Shown: piece by piece, positions 1 through 9,921 of the stretch | Layout: the number at the start of each line of letters is the position of its first letter | Numbering within the stretch: the first letter of the stretch is position 1 | Assembly (NCBI GenBank): GCA_023935145.1 | Contig: CM043698.1 | Span: 83,785,501 to 83,849,500, forward strand | DNA length: 64,000 nucleotides | From: Bretschneidera sinensis | Taxonomy: Eukaryota > Streptophyta > Magnoliopsida > Brassicales > Akaniaceae | Reading direction: 5' to 3' | Notes under the pieces: generated by a model | Told to the model about the DNA's origin: nothing | The model's database searches: none | What the model saw: the letters and a program-made list of their open reading frames with translations, nothing else | Made by a program: the position numbers and the translations under genes

Positions 1-376
1 CTACACATGCATATCCTAGGAATTACCATAATGTGTATCCTAGAAATAAAATGCATGTTCACAATAATGCAAGCATATATCCTAGAAATCACCATCATAC
101 ATTTCCTAGAAATGACATGCACAATAGAAAAATGTATCCTAGGAATACTCATCCAAGGAGCTATCGACATGCACAACTAAGAAATCCTAGAAATTTTAAC
201 AACTATTATTCTAGGATTGTGCATCATCAACATGTCTATAAATATAGAACACATTACAATGTTAAGAAAGGATAGGTCCCTAAAGGAACCATATTTTCTA
301 GGACTAACCCCAAAGGACCCAAGAAATTTTGGGTACCTAAGAGTGCAATTGTGTATCCATGTGTAATGTAGATATG
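1..376 (+). pseudogene. gag: SIRE-like copia copy A, C-terminal gag segment
   Basis: This is the tail of a Ty1/copia SIRE-lineage Gag, the part just before protease. It encodes a degenerate run of Tyr-Pro-Arg-Asn and Asn/His-rich motifs (33-200), then a conserved stretch ending NVKK, a stop where Trp is expected (TGG to TAG near 273), and VPKGTIFSRTNPKGPK followed by WVPKSA. The same order is seen in SIRE-B at 15837-16175, which supports the call. The reading frame then ends at the insertion of element G1 and resumes at 6664 with the protease. The 5' part of the copy lies outside the window. The lineage is inferred from the polyprotein motifs, not from a search. Confidence 0.8.
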
Positions 377-1686
377 TGATGAGAACCATAAAATGCATCC
401 TAATAGTTTTTAATCGTCAGCATTTTAGGTTTTGATCTAGATCTTAATTGCACTTTTATACGTTAATAACTCTAAAGTGGTATTCTTGGATCATTAACTT
501 ATTTCGGTGCATTTTCAAGTAATTTAAGTTCAAAAGAGAAGAAAAAGCTATTGTTGTTTGAAGCACAAAGACTTGAGGCACATCGAAGTAAAGACATAGT
601 TGCGAAAGGGCAAATAAAGAGAAATCAAGTTTATAGAGTGTGCACCGCGGCCTAGAATTATCCAAGCCTCGGCCTCCAGAAAGTGCATCAAAAGAGAAAG
701 AAAGAAGCATCAGGTCAGGCCGCGGCCTAGATCAAGGTGATCATTGGCCTGGAGGGTTGAGCTATGGCCTGGATCAAGCTGGGCCACAACCCATTGAAGG
801 AGAGGAAATCAGCACAATCTGAGCCGTGGCCTGACCCAATATGAGCCTAGGCACGACCCCGATACCCTGTCTCCGAGTTACAACTTAATTAGGTTTTTTA
901 ATGATAGTTTAAAACCTTAAAACACCATTGGACCTTTGTATTATAAATAGATCACTTTAGGGTTTGAAAAACATTCATTGGAGGCTGGATAAGGGTCCAA
1001 AGACTCAAGGAGGACCCCCATAGCCATCTAATCTCCAAGCGAGGCGAAGGGATGAATCCCTAGGTGTAGTCGTTCTTATTTTCTAGTCTTGATTCATTGT
1101 AGTTTGGATTTATTATCATTAAACATTGTTATGATTTACTTTTTAATCTAATTAGAAGATTTCCCTTTAATCCAGTGATTGCATCTTTCTCCCCCATATA
1201 AGTCTAGTCATGCTCTTCTTATGTGATGTTGTTGAGGTATGATTGAGTCTGGTAGATTTCTCTTATAGATTTGTCCATTACTGCAGTATTGTCATTGTGA
1301 TATATTGTGATTTCTTGATGGTCTATAACTTAGGTCATGTGTGCTTGAAAGCAAAGAGTATTTCATAACAATTACATTAGGGTTTATAAATGTGCTTTAA
1401 TTGAATATTTATCGATTGCTTGTTTGGGATGTGAAACTTGCAATCAAGATAAAAACAACTGAATCAAGATTATAAGGCAACAAACCTAGGGAGGATTCCC
1501 AGACCCTTGTTGTTCTCTATTATATTTACACAATTATTTCACACTACTTCAAACTCAGATTTTCTCGTTTAACTTTTATCGTTTATTTTAAGGTTTGCAC
1601 TTTCTCTTATAGTTAGTTTGTCTCCTTGTGGAATCGACATCCCAAAGCCGTGTTACAACTATCGCGTTATACTTTGGGCGTAATCA
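377..1686 (+). repeat. G1 5' LTR
   Basis: About 1310 bp, nearly colinear with the copy at 5374-6663. It begins TGATGAGAACC and ends GGGCGTAATCA. A GC-rich segment at about 640-860 carries repeated GGCC/CCTGG words and lies upstream of a TATA box at 942, so it sits in the presumptive U3. Differences from the 3' LTR include many C-to-T and G-to-A changes, as expected for long-methylated repeats. The two LTRs are clearly alike but not identical, so the insertion is not very recent. Confidence 0.9.
942..949 (+). promoter_or_regulatory. TATA box of G1 5' LTR
   Basis: TATAAATA lies about 565 bp into the LTR, with an identical match at the equivalent place in the 3' LTR (5916-5923). Its position after the GC-rich U3 segment fits a Pol II LTR promoter. 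Function is inferred from sequence and position only. Confidence 0.6.
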
Positions 1687-1691
1687 AATTT

Positions 1692-1709
1692 TGGTGCCGT
1701 TGCCGGGGA
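1692..1709 (+). other. G1 primer-binding site (tRNA-Asp type)
   Basis: TGGTGCCGTTGCCGGGGA starts 6 bp inside the 5' LTR end. It matches the complement of the plant tRNA-Asp 3' end (TGGCGCCGTTGCCGGGGA) except for one C-to-T change. tRNA-Asp priming is known from Athila/Tat-type gypsy elements, which agrees with the Gag type. The minus-strand relative G2 has the equivalent site at 21587-21603. Confidence 0.85.
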
Positions 1710-2040
1710 AACACGCTTAAGTACAAGGAAGATTGTCAATTTTTGATATGACGGTAGAAGAACTGTAAATAGTTTTTCTTTTCAGCAGTTGTAAAGGCGG
1801 TAACTTCGTTCATTCTTTTAGCTTGCTGCATTATTCTTTTATTTTTTTCCCTTCTTTCTTTTCATAGTAATTTTTTTTTATTATTGTTCTTTCTTCTAAG
1901 TTTTGATTTTCTAATTTTTTTTATTTTGTTTTACTTATTTCTCCTCTAACTCAATTGGTGTATGCTTAGACCGAGAGATTAGCGAGGTAGATTCATTAGA
2001 GGACCTGAACTAGAATTACCCTCTCCTTCCACCTCCGTTA

Positions 2041-3696
2041 GTGAAACTTCGCCTAGATCAAACTATAGTGCACCCCCACAAGAGAATTTATAGGATTTTT
2101 AACATGGCCGATAACCCTAATGAGAATGTTGCTAGGACACTTCAGGATTACCTCTGCCCTACACGCACAGCCACACCATCATGCATTATGTTTCCAGCCA
2201 ATACTCGCCAATTAGAGTTTAAAACAGGCATGATATAGTTACTCCCTACATTTCATGGCTTGGACAATGAAAACCCATATGTGTACATTCGAGAATTTGA
2301 GAAAGTAGTCGCGACCTTTCATAGTCAAGATGAAACCGATGACATTGTGAGGCTTAAGTTCTTTCCTTTCGCTTTGAAAGATAGAGCTAAGAGTTGGCTA
2401 CACTCACTAAGACCTCGATCTATTGGGTTGTGAACTGAGATGACTCGAATTTTCTTTAATAAATACTTTCCCCAACATAAGACCAATGCTTTAAAAAGGC
2501 AAATCTCCACCTTTGCACAAAAAGACAGTGAGACTTTGTACCAGTCTTGGGAGAGATTTAAGGAGTTGTTTAGTATGTGCCCTCACCATGGGTATGAGAG
2601 TTGGCACTTAGTGAGCTATTTTTATGAGGGACTTACATATAGAGAGCGCCAATTTGTAAAGATGATGCGTAATGGTGGGTTCTTGGAGAAAGACCCTAAT
2701 GAGGCCATAGAGTACCTCAATGAGCTTACTGAAAAAGCTCACACTTGGACTAGACCTAGTGCTACTCAAAGCACGAATAGGTCACGACCTATAGGGAACC
2801 CAAATGGTGATGGAATTTACCATCTTAAGGAAGAGGATAACCTTAAGACCAAGGTCGAGATGCTCACTAGGGAACTAGAAGTGTTAAAGACTAAAAGCTT
2901 AAAGCCAACACATGTAGCTAATCATGCAAAATCTTTTGAACCATGTTTTGTGTGTGGCGGGCTAGATCATCTCGCTCAAGAGTGCCCCACATTTATTGAT
3001 ATGAGAGGGATGTATGAGGAATAATGTAATGCCTTAGGCATGTACACGAAGCCTTTTACACCCTTCTCTGATACCTATAATTCGGGATGGTGCGATCACC
3101 CCAACTTCAGCTGGAAATCTGAAAACTAGCAGCTTGCACAAACCCCTGCACCATATCATGTACCTGTATCTTCTAGGAGTCCTTTAGAAGACACTTTGCA
3201 TGCTTTTATTGAGGCACAAGGTAAGACTAATCAAAGACTTGAATCTTTAATTATGCATGCTGTTGAAGAAAATAAAGAGATAAAGAGCCAAGTGTCCAAG
3301 TTGATGAGTTACTTGAGTGTGACTGAGCGAGATAAGTTCCCTTCTTAAGCTTAGTCCACACCCCATGGTCAACACCTAGCACAACAAAATTTGAAGGAGG
3401 TGAATGTCATTGAGACACTAAGTGGTAAGTTATTACACATCTCGACAACAAAAAAATCAGAGGATGTGGACGAAACCCACCATGCATACATGATTGACTA
3501 ATTCATGGAAAAGGTCCATCACCTTAATCCATTAGAGTCCACCCTTACCCATGGCTTCACAAGAGCATATATCGAGCCAGAATTTGTGGATGTTACTGAT
3601 GACATCCTTGAGGCCTCTCCAAAGCATACAAGCACCGAATTTGGCAATGAAGCAGTGGCTGGTGCATTCAACCTATGTTTGTTTAGGAAGGAATAA
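2041..3696 (+). pseudogene. gag: G1 Gag relic with conserved tail, protease missing
   Basis: One reading frame runs from about 2041 (first visible Met codon 2104) to the stop at 3694-3696. It is broken by in-frame stops at about 2236, 2431, 3022, 3127 and 3346. It encodes the plant Retrotrans_gag fold: TATPSCIMFP, LLPTFHGL.NENPY, FFPFALKDRAKSWL and FFNKYFP, then a zinc knuckle (CFVCGGLDHLAQEC, C-x2-C-x4-H-x4-C) and the Athila/Tat-like HPNFSW motif near 3100. In G2 the same frame goes on into an aspartic protease; here that domain is absent. The frame instead joins directly to a short C-terminal peptide (PKHTSTEFGNEAVAGAFNLC) nearly identical to the G2 tail. A dead but originally gag-only protein is the simplest reading. 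Confidence 0.85.
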
Positions 3697-5373
3697 AAGC
3701 GTCTGGCTGAAGATGTAAAACTTAGCGCTCATGGGAGGCAACCCACAACATATCCTTTTATTTTTACTGTTTTTCATATTTCTTTTTCTTGTTTATTATT
3801 ATTATTTTGTTGTTTTCCAGTTTTACTTTCGTATTTCTTTTTTAGGGACAAAAATACGAAGTAGTTCAAATAGTGGTGCACAATTTTCAGCTTCTGTGCC
3901 CTTTTGGCTACAAAGGGAGTTTTTTTAACTTTTGCTTTCACATTGAGGACAATGCTTATTTTAAGTTGAGGGTGGAGGAGGAAACATATTCCTGTTTTTC
4001 ATGTGTTTCAATGAACTGCTTAGTGTCATTTTCCCTTTTTGTTTGTGTTTGCCTTGGAGTTAATTCACATGTCAATGATATGAACTTAATTAAGATAGCA
4101 GATAACATTTAGAAGAAGTTAAATCTTGCTTCAGATTGAAATTAATTTAAGTATCCATCTTCATTTGGTTTGAGACTCTAGTTTGTGGTAAGATTGTATG
4201 ATTAGTCTTAAATATTTAAAGAAGTTTTATGTGTGATTATTTTGTGAATATTTTTGTGGTCTACAAGCTCTAGAACTTACTTGATAACCACTTAAGGTGA
4301 ATTCTTAGAATGCACATTACATAGGATATGATATAAGCCATTTTTGGACCATTTGAGCCTGTCAAACCTACCATTGCTATATTTACCACTAGTCACCTAT
4401 TTGAGCTATTTTCTTGAAAAAGAATTTGAGCCTTGTTTCTTTCAATAGCCCATTTACTCACCTTTATGAGCCTAAGAAAATATTTTATCCTTACCTTTCT
4501 CTTAAAAGAACTTAGCTATACACATTTGTTGAGAAGCACTTAAAAGGAGTAAGGATGAAAATATGAGAAAATATCACTACCATAACCTAAGTACATTAAA
4601 GGAGATAAGATGGGGGTTATGGAAAAGAAAAGAAAAATGAAAAAGGAAGTGAATGGTCTTATGCCAAAATACAAACGAAAAGAAAAATGAAAAAGGAGGT
4701 GAATGGTCTTATGGCAAAATATAAAAGAAAAGAAAAGAGAAGTGAATTATGGCAAAGAAAGAAGAAAAGAAAAGAAAAGTGGTGATTTGAGAAAAATGCT
4801 AGAAAAATGGTTGAAAAGGTTGGGTGTTGAAGTAAGGTTATCTAGTGCTTAAAAGTGGTTATGTTTAAAGCTAAGAGATTGAGTTCTTTTACTTGTGAAT
4901 CCTTCCCATTCTTTCTTAACCTTTACCTTAGCCTAACGTTACAAGCTTATTAAAGAGCTATTGATCCAATGTAATGTGATTTTTCTACAATAGTGGAGAG
5001 TCGTTTGAAATGTAAGCCTATGGAGCTTGTTTTTGTGATTGATGTCACGCAATTTATCATGTTTTAAAGGCCAAGACTTGTATTCATGAATGTTATGCAT
5101 AAAATCATCCGGATGTTCGGATTAACGGATTGTGGTAAGATGGATGTAAAGAGTCAATAATGATCTCAAGATTGATGGTTGGATTACTTTTGAACATGCA
5201 GTGAAATTTAATGATTCTATGCACTGTGTGTTATGTGAAATTTTTGAGACAAAATGTGAATTACTCTTGGTTAACATTAAAATTGCTTTACTTTGTTATG
5301 ATTCTCATGGTAGAATTCATCTCTTATTTTTGCTTGAATTGCTAGGAACTAGCAATAAGCTAGTTGAGGGTTG
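3697..5373 (+). other. G1 non-coding 3' internal region
   Basis: About 1.7 kb between the gag stop and the 3' LTR with no credible gene; the small ORFs at 3731, 3873 and 5201 match no family. It begins with a stretch still translatable as LAEDVKLSAHGRQP after the stop, conserved with G2. It then holds T-rich DNA, a purine tract (TTGAGGGTGGAGGAGG near 3966) and a purine-rich direct repeat at 4624-4728. Several blocks are shared with G2 (17791-18798, minus strand), so the region is part of the element, not an unrelated insert. Confidence 0.7.
4624..4728 (+). repeat. Purine-rich ~54-bp direct repeat in G1
   Basis: Two adjacent copies of a unit of the form AAAAGAAAAATGAAAAAGG followed by AGTGAATGGTCTTATG and a CAAAATA tail, then a third shortened copy to about 4790. 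The corresponding region of G2 (about 18390-18490, minus strand) holds the same words with fewer copies, so the expansion is specific to this copy. Confidence 0.6.
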
Positions 5374-6663
5374 TGATGAGAGCCATAAAATGTATCTTAA
5401 TAGTTCTTAATTATTAGCATTTTAGGGTTGATCTAGATCTTAATTGCACTTTTATACGTTAATAACTCTAAATTGGTATTCTTGGATCATTAACTTATTT
5501 TGGTGCATTTTCTGGTAATTTAAGTTCAAAAGAGGAGAAAAAGCTATTGCTGTTTGAAGTACAAAGACTCGAGGCACACCAAAGTAAAGACATGGTTGCG
5601 GAAGGGCAAATGAAGAGAAATCGAGTTTATAGAGTGTGCGCGGCGGCCTAGAATTATCCAAGCCTCAACCTCCAGAAAATGCATCAAAAGAGCAAGGAAG
5701 AAGCATCAGGTCAGGCCGTGGCCTGGAGGGCTAAGCTGCTGCCTGGATCAAGCTGGGCTGCGGCCCACAGAAAGAGAGGAAATCAGCACAATCTGAGTTG
5801 CGGTCTGACCCAATCTAAGCCTAGGCGCGACCCTAATACCCTGTCTCTGAGTTACAACTTAATTAGGTTTTTTAATGATAGTTTAAAACCCTAAAACACA
5901 CTTGGACCTTTGTATTATAAATAGATCACTTTAGAGTTTGAAAAACATTCATTGGAGGCTGGACAAGGGTCCAAATACTCAAGGAGGACTCCCATGGCCG
6001 TCTAATCTCCAAGCGAGGCGAAGGGATGAATCCCTAGGTGTAGTCGTTTTTATTTTCTAGTCTTGATTCATTGTAGTTTGGATTTATTATTATTAAAAAT
6101 TGTTATGATTTACTTTTTAATCTAATTTGAAGATTTTCCTTTAATCTGGTGGTTGCATCTTTCTCCCCCATATAAGTCTAGTTATGCTCTTCTTATGTGA
6201 TGTTGTTGAGGTGTGATTGAGTCTGGTAGATTTCTCTTATAGATTTGTCCATTATTGCAGTATTGTCATTATGATATATTGTCGTTTCTTGATGATCTAT
6301 AAGTCAGGTCATGTGTGCTTGAAAGCAAAGAGTATTTCATAACAATTACATTAGGGTTTATCTATGTGCTTTAATTGAATATTTGCTGATTGCTTGTTTG
6401 GGATGTGAAACTTGCAATCGAGATAAGAACAACTGAATCAAGATTAGAATAAGGCAACAAACCTAGGGAGGATTCTCGGACCCTTGTTGTTCTCTATTAT
6501 ATTTACACAATTATTTCACACTACTTCAAACTTAGATTTTCTCATTTAACTTTTATCGTTTGTTTTAAGGTTTGCACTTTCTCTTGTAGTTAGTTTATCT
6601 CCCTGTGGAATCGACACCCCAAAGCCGTGCTACAACTATCGCGTTATACTTTGGGCGTAATCA
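5374..6663 (+). repeat. G1 3' LTR
   Basis: Begins TGATGAGAGCC and ends GCGTAATCA, with TATA box TATAAATA at 5916-5923. Directly followed by the target duplication ATATG (6664-6668). The 12 bases before it (TAGTTGAGGGTT) are the only purine-rich candidate for a polypurine tract and are weak. The same GGCC/CCTGG-rich U3 segment is present at about 5640-5830. Confidence 0.9.
5916..5923 (+). promoter_or_regulatory. TATA box of G1 3' LTR
   Basis: TATAAATA at the position equivalent to the 5' LTR box at 942-949. In the 3' LTR it would drive read-through transcription into SIRE-A pol. Activity is not known. Confidence 0.5.
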
Positions 6664-7254
6664 ATATGTCTCCACATCAAAGAAAAAGGTAACTGTTGGT
6701 ACCTTGATAGTGGATGCTCAAAGCACATGACCGGTGATCAAAGTGTATTCAAAGAGCTAACTCTAAGAGATGGCAGATATGTCACCATTGGAGACAACAC
6801 AAAGATAAAGATCATTGAGCATGAAAAAGTTGGTAATGATTTCTCAAACATTGATCATGTATTATATGTGCAAGGCCTTAAGCCAAACTTACTAAGTATT
6901 GGTCAACTATGTGACGAAGAAAACAAAGTCATATTTGAAACCTCTCATTGTCTAGTTGTAGACATCAAAAGTAACAAGATCAAGTTTGTTGGCCATAGAC
7001 ACAAAAATGTCTACATTGTGGATTTAAAATCCTTGCATTCGGAAAACGAAAAATGTTTTCCCGCTTTTAGTGAAAACCTATGGCTATAGCATAGAAGACT
7101 TGGTCATGTGAATATGGATTTGCTAAAAATCATTTCAAGAAAAAGATTTAGTCATTGGACTTCCGAAAATCAAATTTGAAAAAGACAAGGTGTGTGACGC
7201 TTGTCAAATGGGAAAACAAACTAGAATTTATTTTAAATCAAAAAATGTAGTCTA
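6664..7254 (+). pseudogene. pol: SIRE-A protease and GAG-pre-integrase domain
   Basis: The SIRE-A frame resumes after G1. The copia protease active site is intact: a WYLDSGCSKHMTGD-type motif with its catalytic Asp at 6706-6708, followed by the usual NLLSIGQLCD block. A TAG at 7087-7089 replaces Trp just before the pre-integrase motif HRRLGH. A one-base frameshift near 7135 then moves the frame so that the zinc-binding VCDAC motif (about 7190) continues into integrase. Protease would cleave the Gag-Pol polyprotein inside the virus-like particle. The residues shown are seen in the sequence; the function is that of the family. Confidence 0.85.
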
Positions 7255-8140
7255 AACTACTAGACCATTGGAGCTTTTGTATATGAACTTATTTAGTCCA
7301 ATAAGTACCATGAGTCTAGGTGGCCATCAATATGCTCTTGTTATTGTTGATGATTATTTAATATATATCTTTGTTATCTTTATTGCTTACAAGGATGAAG
7401 CTTACAAAGGATTTGAAAACTTTTGTAAAAAGGTTCAAAATGAAAAGGGAATTTGTATTTCAAGTATTAGAAGTGATCATGGAAAAGAATTTGAAAACCA
7501 AAGCTTTTCAAAATTTTGTGATGAAAATGGAATATTTCATAACTTTTCGGCTCCTAGAATTCCTCAACAAAATGGAGTTGTTGAGAGGAAAAATAGAGTT
7601 CTAGAAGAATTTGTAAGAACAATGCTTTATGAAAATAGCTTGCCAAAATACTTTTAGGCGGAAGCCATAAACACCTCTTACTATATCTTAAACGGAATAT
7701 TAATTAGGCCTATACTCAACAAAACTCCATATGAATTATGAAAAGGTAGAAAACCTAATATCTCTTATTTTCATGCTTTTGGTTGTAAATGCTTTATCCT
7801 AAATAACAATAAAACTAACTTGGGTAAATTTGACTCAAAGACCAATGAGAGGATATTATTAGAATATGCAACCTCTAGTAAAGTTTATAGAGTCTTCAAC
7901 AAGAGAACACTAGTGGTAGAAGAATCTGTACATATAGCCTTTGATGAGTCTCACTCAATTAGTAGTAGAGTAGTTTTTTTCAATGATGATGCAGATTTCA
8001 TTCCAAGAACGGAAACACCTACTCCCATTGTTGACCCAAAGGAGAGCCCACCTCAAACAAATCAAGAGATAGAAGCTCTCAAAATTGATGAACCATTTAC
8101 AAGTCAACAAGAGGATAATCTTCCCAAAGATTGGAGGTAT
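7255..8140 (+). pseudogene. pol: SIRE-A integrase
   Basis: An rve-type integrase core. The first catalytic Asp of the D,D,E triad, normally in HIDLFGP, is Asn here (YMNLFSP near 7280). The second (SDHGKEFEN, about 7474) and the Glu (NGVVERKNRVLEE, about 7580) are kept. An in-frame TAG lies at 7655-7657. The C-terminal part reads NKTPYEL, KPNISYF, FGCKCFILNN and then a long variable linker (7900-8140) up to the RT. The D-to-N change alone should abolish strand transfer if the copy were otherwise whole. Confidence 0.85.
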
Positions 8141-9020
8141 GTAAATTATTACCCAATCGATCAAGTGATTGGTGATCTTTCACAAGGGGTAAGAACTCGT
8201 TCCTCTATTAGAAATATTTGCAATTGTGTAGCCTATCTATCTCAAATAGAACCTAAAACATTTGTAGAAGCTGAGAAGGATGTTGATTGGATAAATGCCA
8301 TGCAAGAAGAAATAAATCAATTTGAAAGAAACAATGTATGGAATCTAGTTCCTAGACCAAAGAATCATACTATAATAGGAACTAAATGGGTATTTAGAAG
8401 TAAGATGGATGAAAATGGAATAGTAACTAGAAATAAGGCTAGACTAGTTGCTATGGGATAAAATAAAGAAGAATGAATAGACTTTGATGAGACCTATGCT
8501 CCCGTAGCAAGATTAGAAGCTATTCGAATGTTATTAGCCTTTGCATACTTTAACAAGTTTAAATTATTTCAAATGGATATAAAAAGTGTCTTTTTAAATG
8601 ACTTTATAGAAGAAGAGGTATATGTTGAGCAACCTCTTGGTTTTGAAAATCTTAATCTTCTGGATCATGTCTACAAGATTTCTAAAGCCCTATATGGGTT
8701 GAAGCAAGCTCCGAAGGCATGGTATGAAAGACTAAGTTTTTGATTGAAAATAATTTTACAAGAGGAAAAATAGATATAACCCTCTTCATAAAGACTCACA
8801 AAAATGACACATTACGAGTCCAAATATATGTTGATGATATCATATTTGTTGCTACTAATGAATCTATGTGTCAAGAGTTTGCTAAGTGCATACAAGGTGA
8901 ATTTGAAATGAGCATGATCGGAGAGCTTACCTACTTCCTTGGACTTCAAAGCAAACAATTGAAATGAGGCATCTTCATTAATCAATCAAAATACACCAAT
9001 GACCTACTAAAAGGTTCGAG
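8141..9020 (+). pseudogene. pol: SIRE-A reverse transcriptase
   Basis: A copia RT (RVT_2). Visible blocks are GTKWVFRSKMDENG, KARLVAMG, FDETYAPVARLEAIRMLLAFA, the motif A region QMDIKSVFLNDF, LYGLKQAPKAWY, and an intact YVDD at 8827-8838. Stops at 8459-8461 and 8474-8476 and a frameshift near 8735 break it. The second stop (TGA where EEGIDFDE has Gly) also occurs at the same codon in SIRE-B (28907-28909). A further shift near 9015 leads into RNase H. Confidence 0.88.
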
Positions 9021-9780
9021 ATGGAAAGATCAAAGTCACTTGGCACTCCTATGAGTACTTCTACAAAACTTGATCTTGATGAAGGAGGTAAGTGTGTAGA
9101 CACTAAAACTTATAGAAGCATGATAGGACCTTTACTTTACTTAACTGCAAGTAGACCTGATATAATATTCAATGTATGCATATGTGCTATATTTCAAGCT
9201 AATCCTAAGGAATCACTTGTAATTGTAGTAAAAAGAATCCTTAGATATCTACAAGGGACTCAAAAGTTAGGATTATAGTACTCTAAAGATTCATCTTTTG
9301 AGCATGTAGGATATTCAGATGCTGATTTTGCGAGGTGTAGGCCAGATAGAAAAATCATTAGTGGAACGTGCTAATTCTTAGGTGCAATGCTAACCTCTTG
9401 GTTTTTCAAGAAACAAAACTTGGTTGCTCTATCAACCACCGAGGCGGCATACATAGCAGCAGGAAGTTGTTGTGCGTAAGTGTTGTGGATGAAACAACAA
9501 TTAGAAAACTATGACATGAACTTTAAAGATATTCCAATTCATCGTGATAACACCAGTGCTATTAACTTAACCAAAAACCCTATTCAACATTTTAGAACCT
9601 AACACATAGAAATTAAACATCATTTCATAAGAGATAATGCTAAAAAATGTGATATAAGACTAGAATTCATTCCTTCAGAAGATCAAATAGCTGATATTCT
9701 TACAAAACCCTTAAGTGAATCTAGTTTTTGTAAGATTAGACTGTCAATAGGCTTAATAGATTATGATAAACTACTTGTTT
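9021..9780 (+). pseudogene. pol: SIRE-A RNase H and pol C terminus
   Basis: Copia RNase H with its acidic residues in GYSDADFA (Asp), LSTTEAAYIAA (Glu) and HRDNTSAINL (Asp). It is preceded by TPMSTSTKLD and RPDIIFNVC from the connection domain. It ends in QIADILTKPL, the usual end of SIRE pol, and a stop near 9779. Several in-frame stops interrupt it (for example before YSKDS near 9277 and at 9370). Strong agreement with SIRE-B 29400-30175. Confidence 0.85.
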
Positions 9781-9921
9781 GATTGCATCATTATTCATCA
9801 TATGCATATTTGACATCTAGTGAATGAGTATTAAACCTTATTTAATATTTCTCTCACTCAAGATGGCATATATAAACAAATTTCGTGCTAAAACTCTAAG
9901 CTGGAGCTTTCTTTTAAGGGT

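Larger units (their letters stand above)
377..6663 (+). mobile_element. G1: gag-only gypsy-type LTR retrotransposon, nested in SIRE-A
   Basis: A structurally complete element: two direct LTRs beginning TGATGAGA and ending TAATCA, a tRNA-Asp-type primer-binding site just inside the 5' LTR, a gag relic, and a perfect 5-bp target duplication ATATG at 372-376 and 6664-6668. The internal region is only about 3.7 kb. Gag is followed directly by a short conserved tail peptide, with no protease, reverse transcriptase, RNase H or integrase visible. It is therefore non-autonomous and would have needed enzymes from a relative such as G3. It belongs to the same family as G2. The host SIRE reading frame continues on both sides. 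Confidence 0.9.

Noticed and set aside
3966..3981. TTGAGGGTGGAGGAGG as the G1 polypurine tract
   Set aside because: It lies 1.4 kb before the 3' LTR, while the tract must adjoin the LTR. It may be an internal purine tract only.
6664..9780. SIRE-A and SIRE-B as one tandemly duplicated locus
   Set aside because: They have different insertions, substitutions and frameshifts. A shared stop hints at common descent, but a local segmental duplication cannot be shown by eye.
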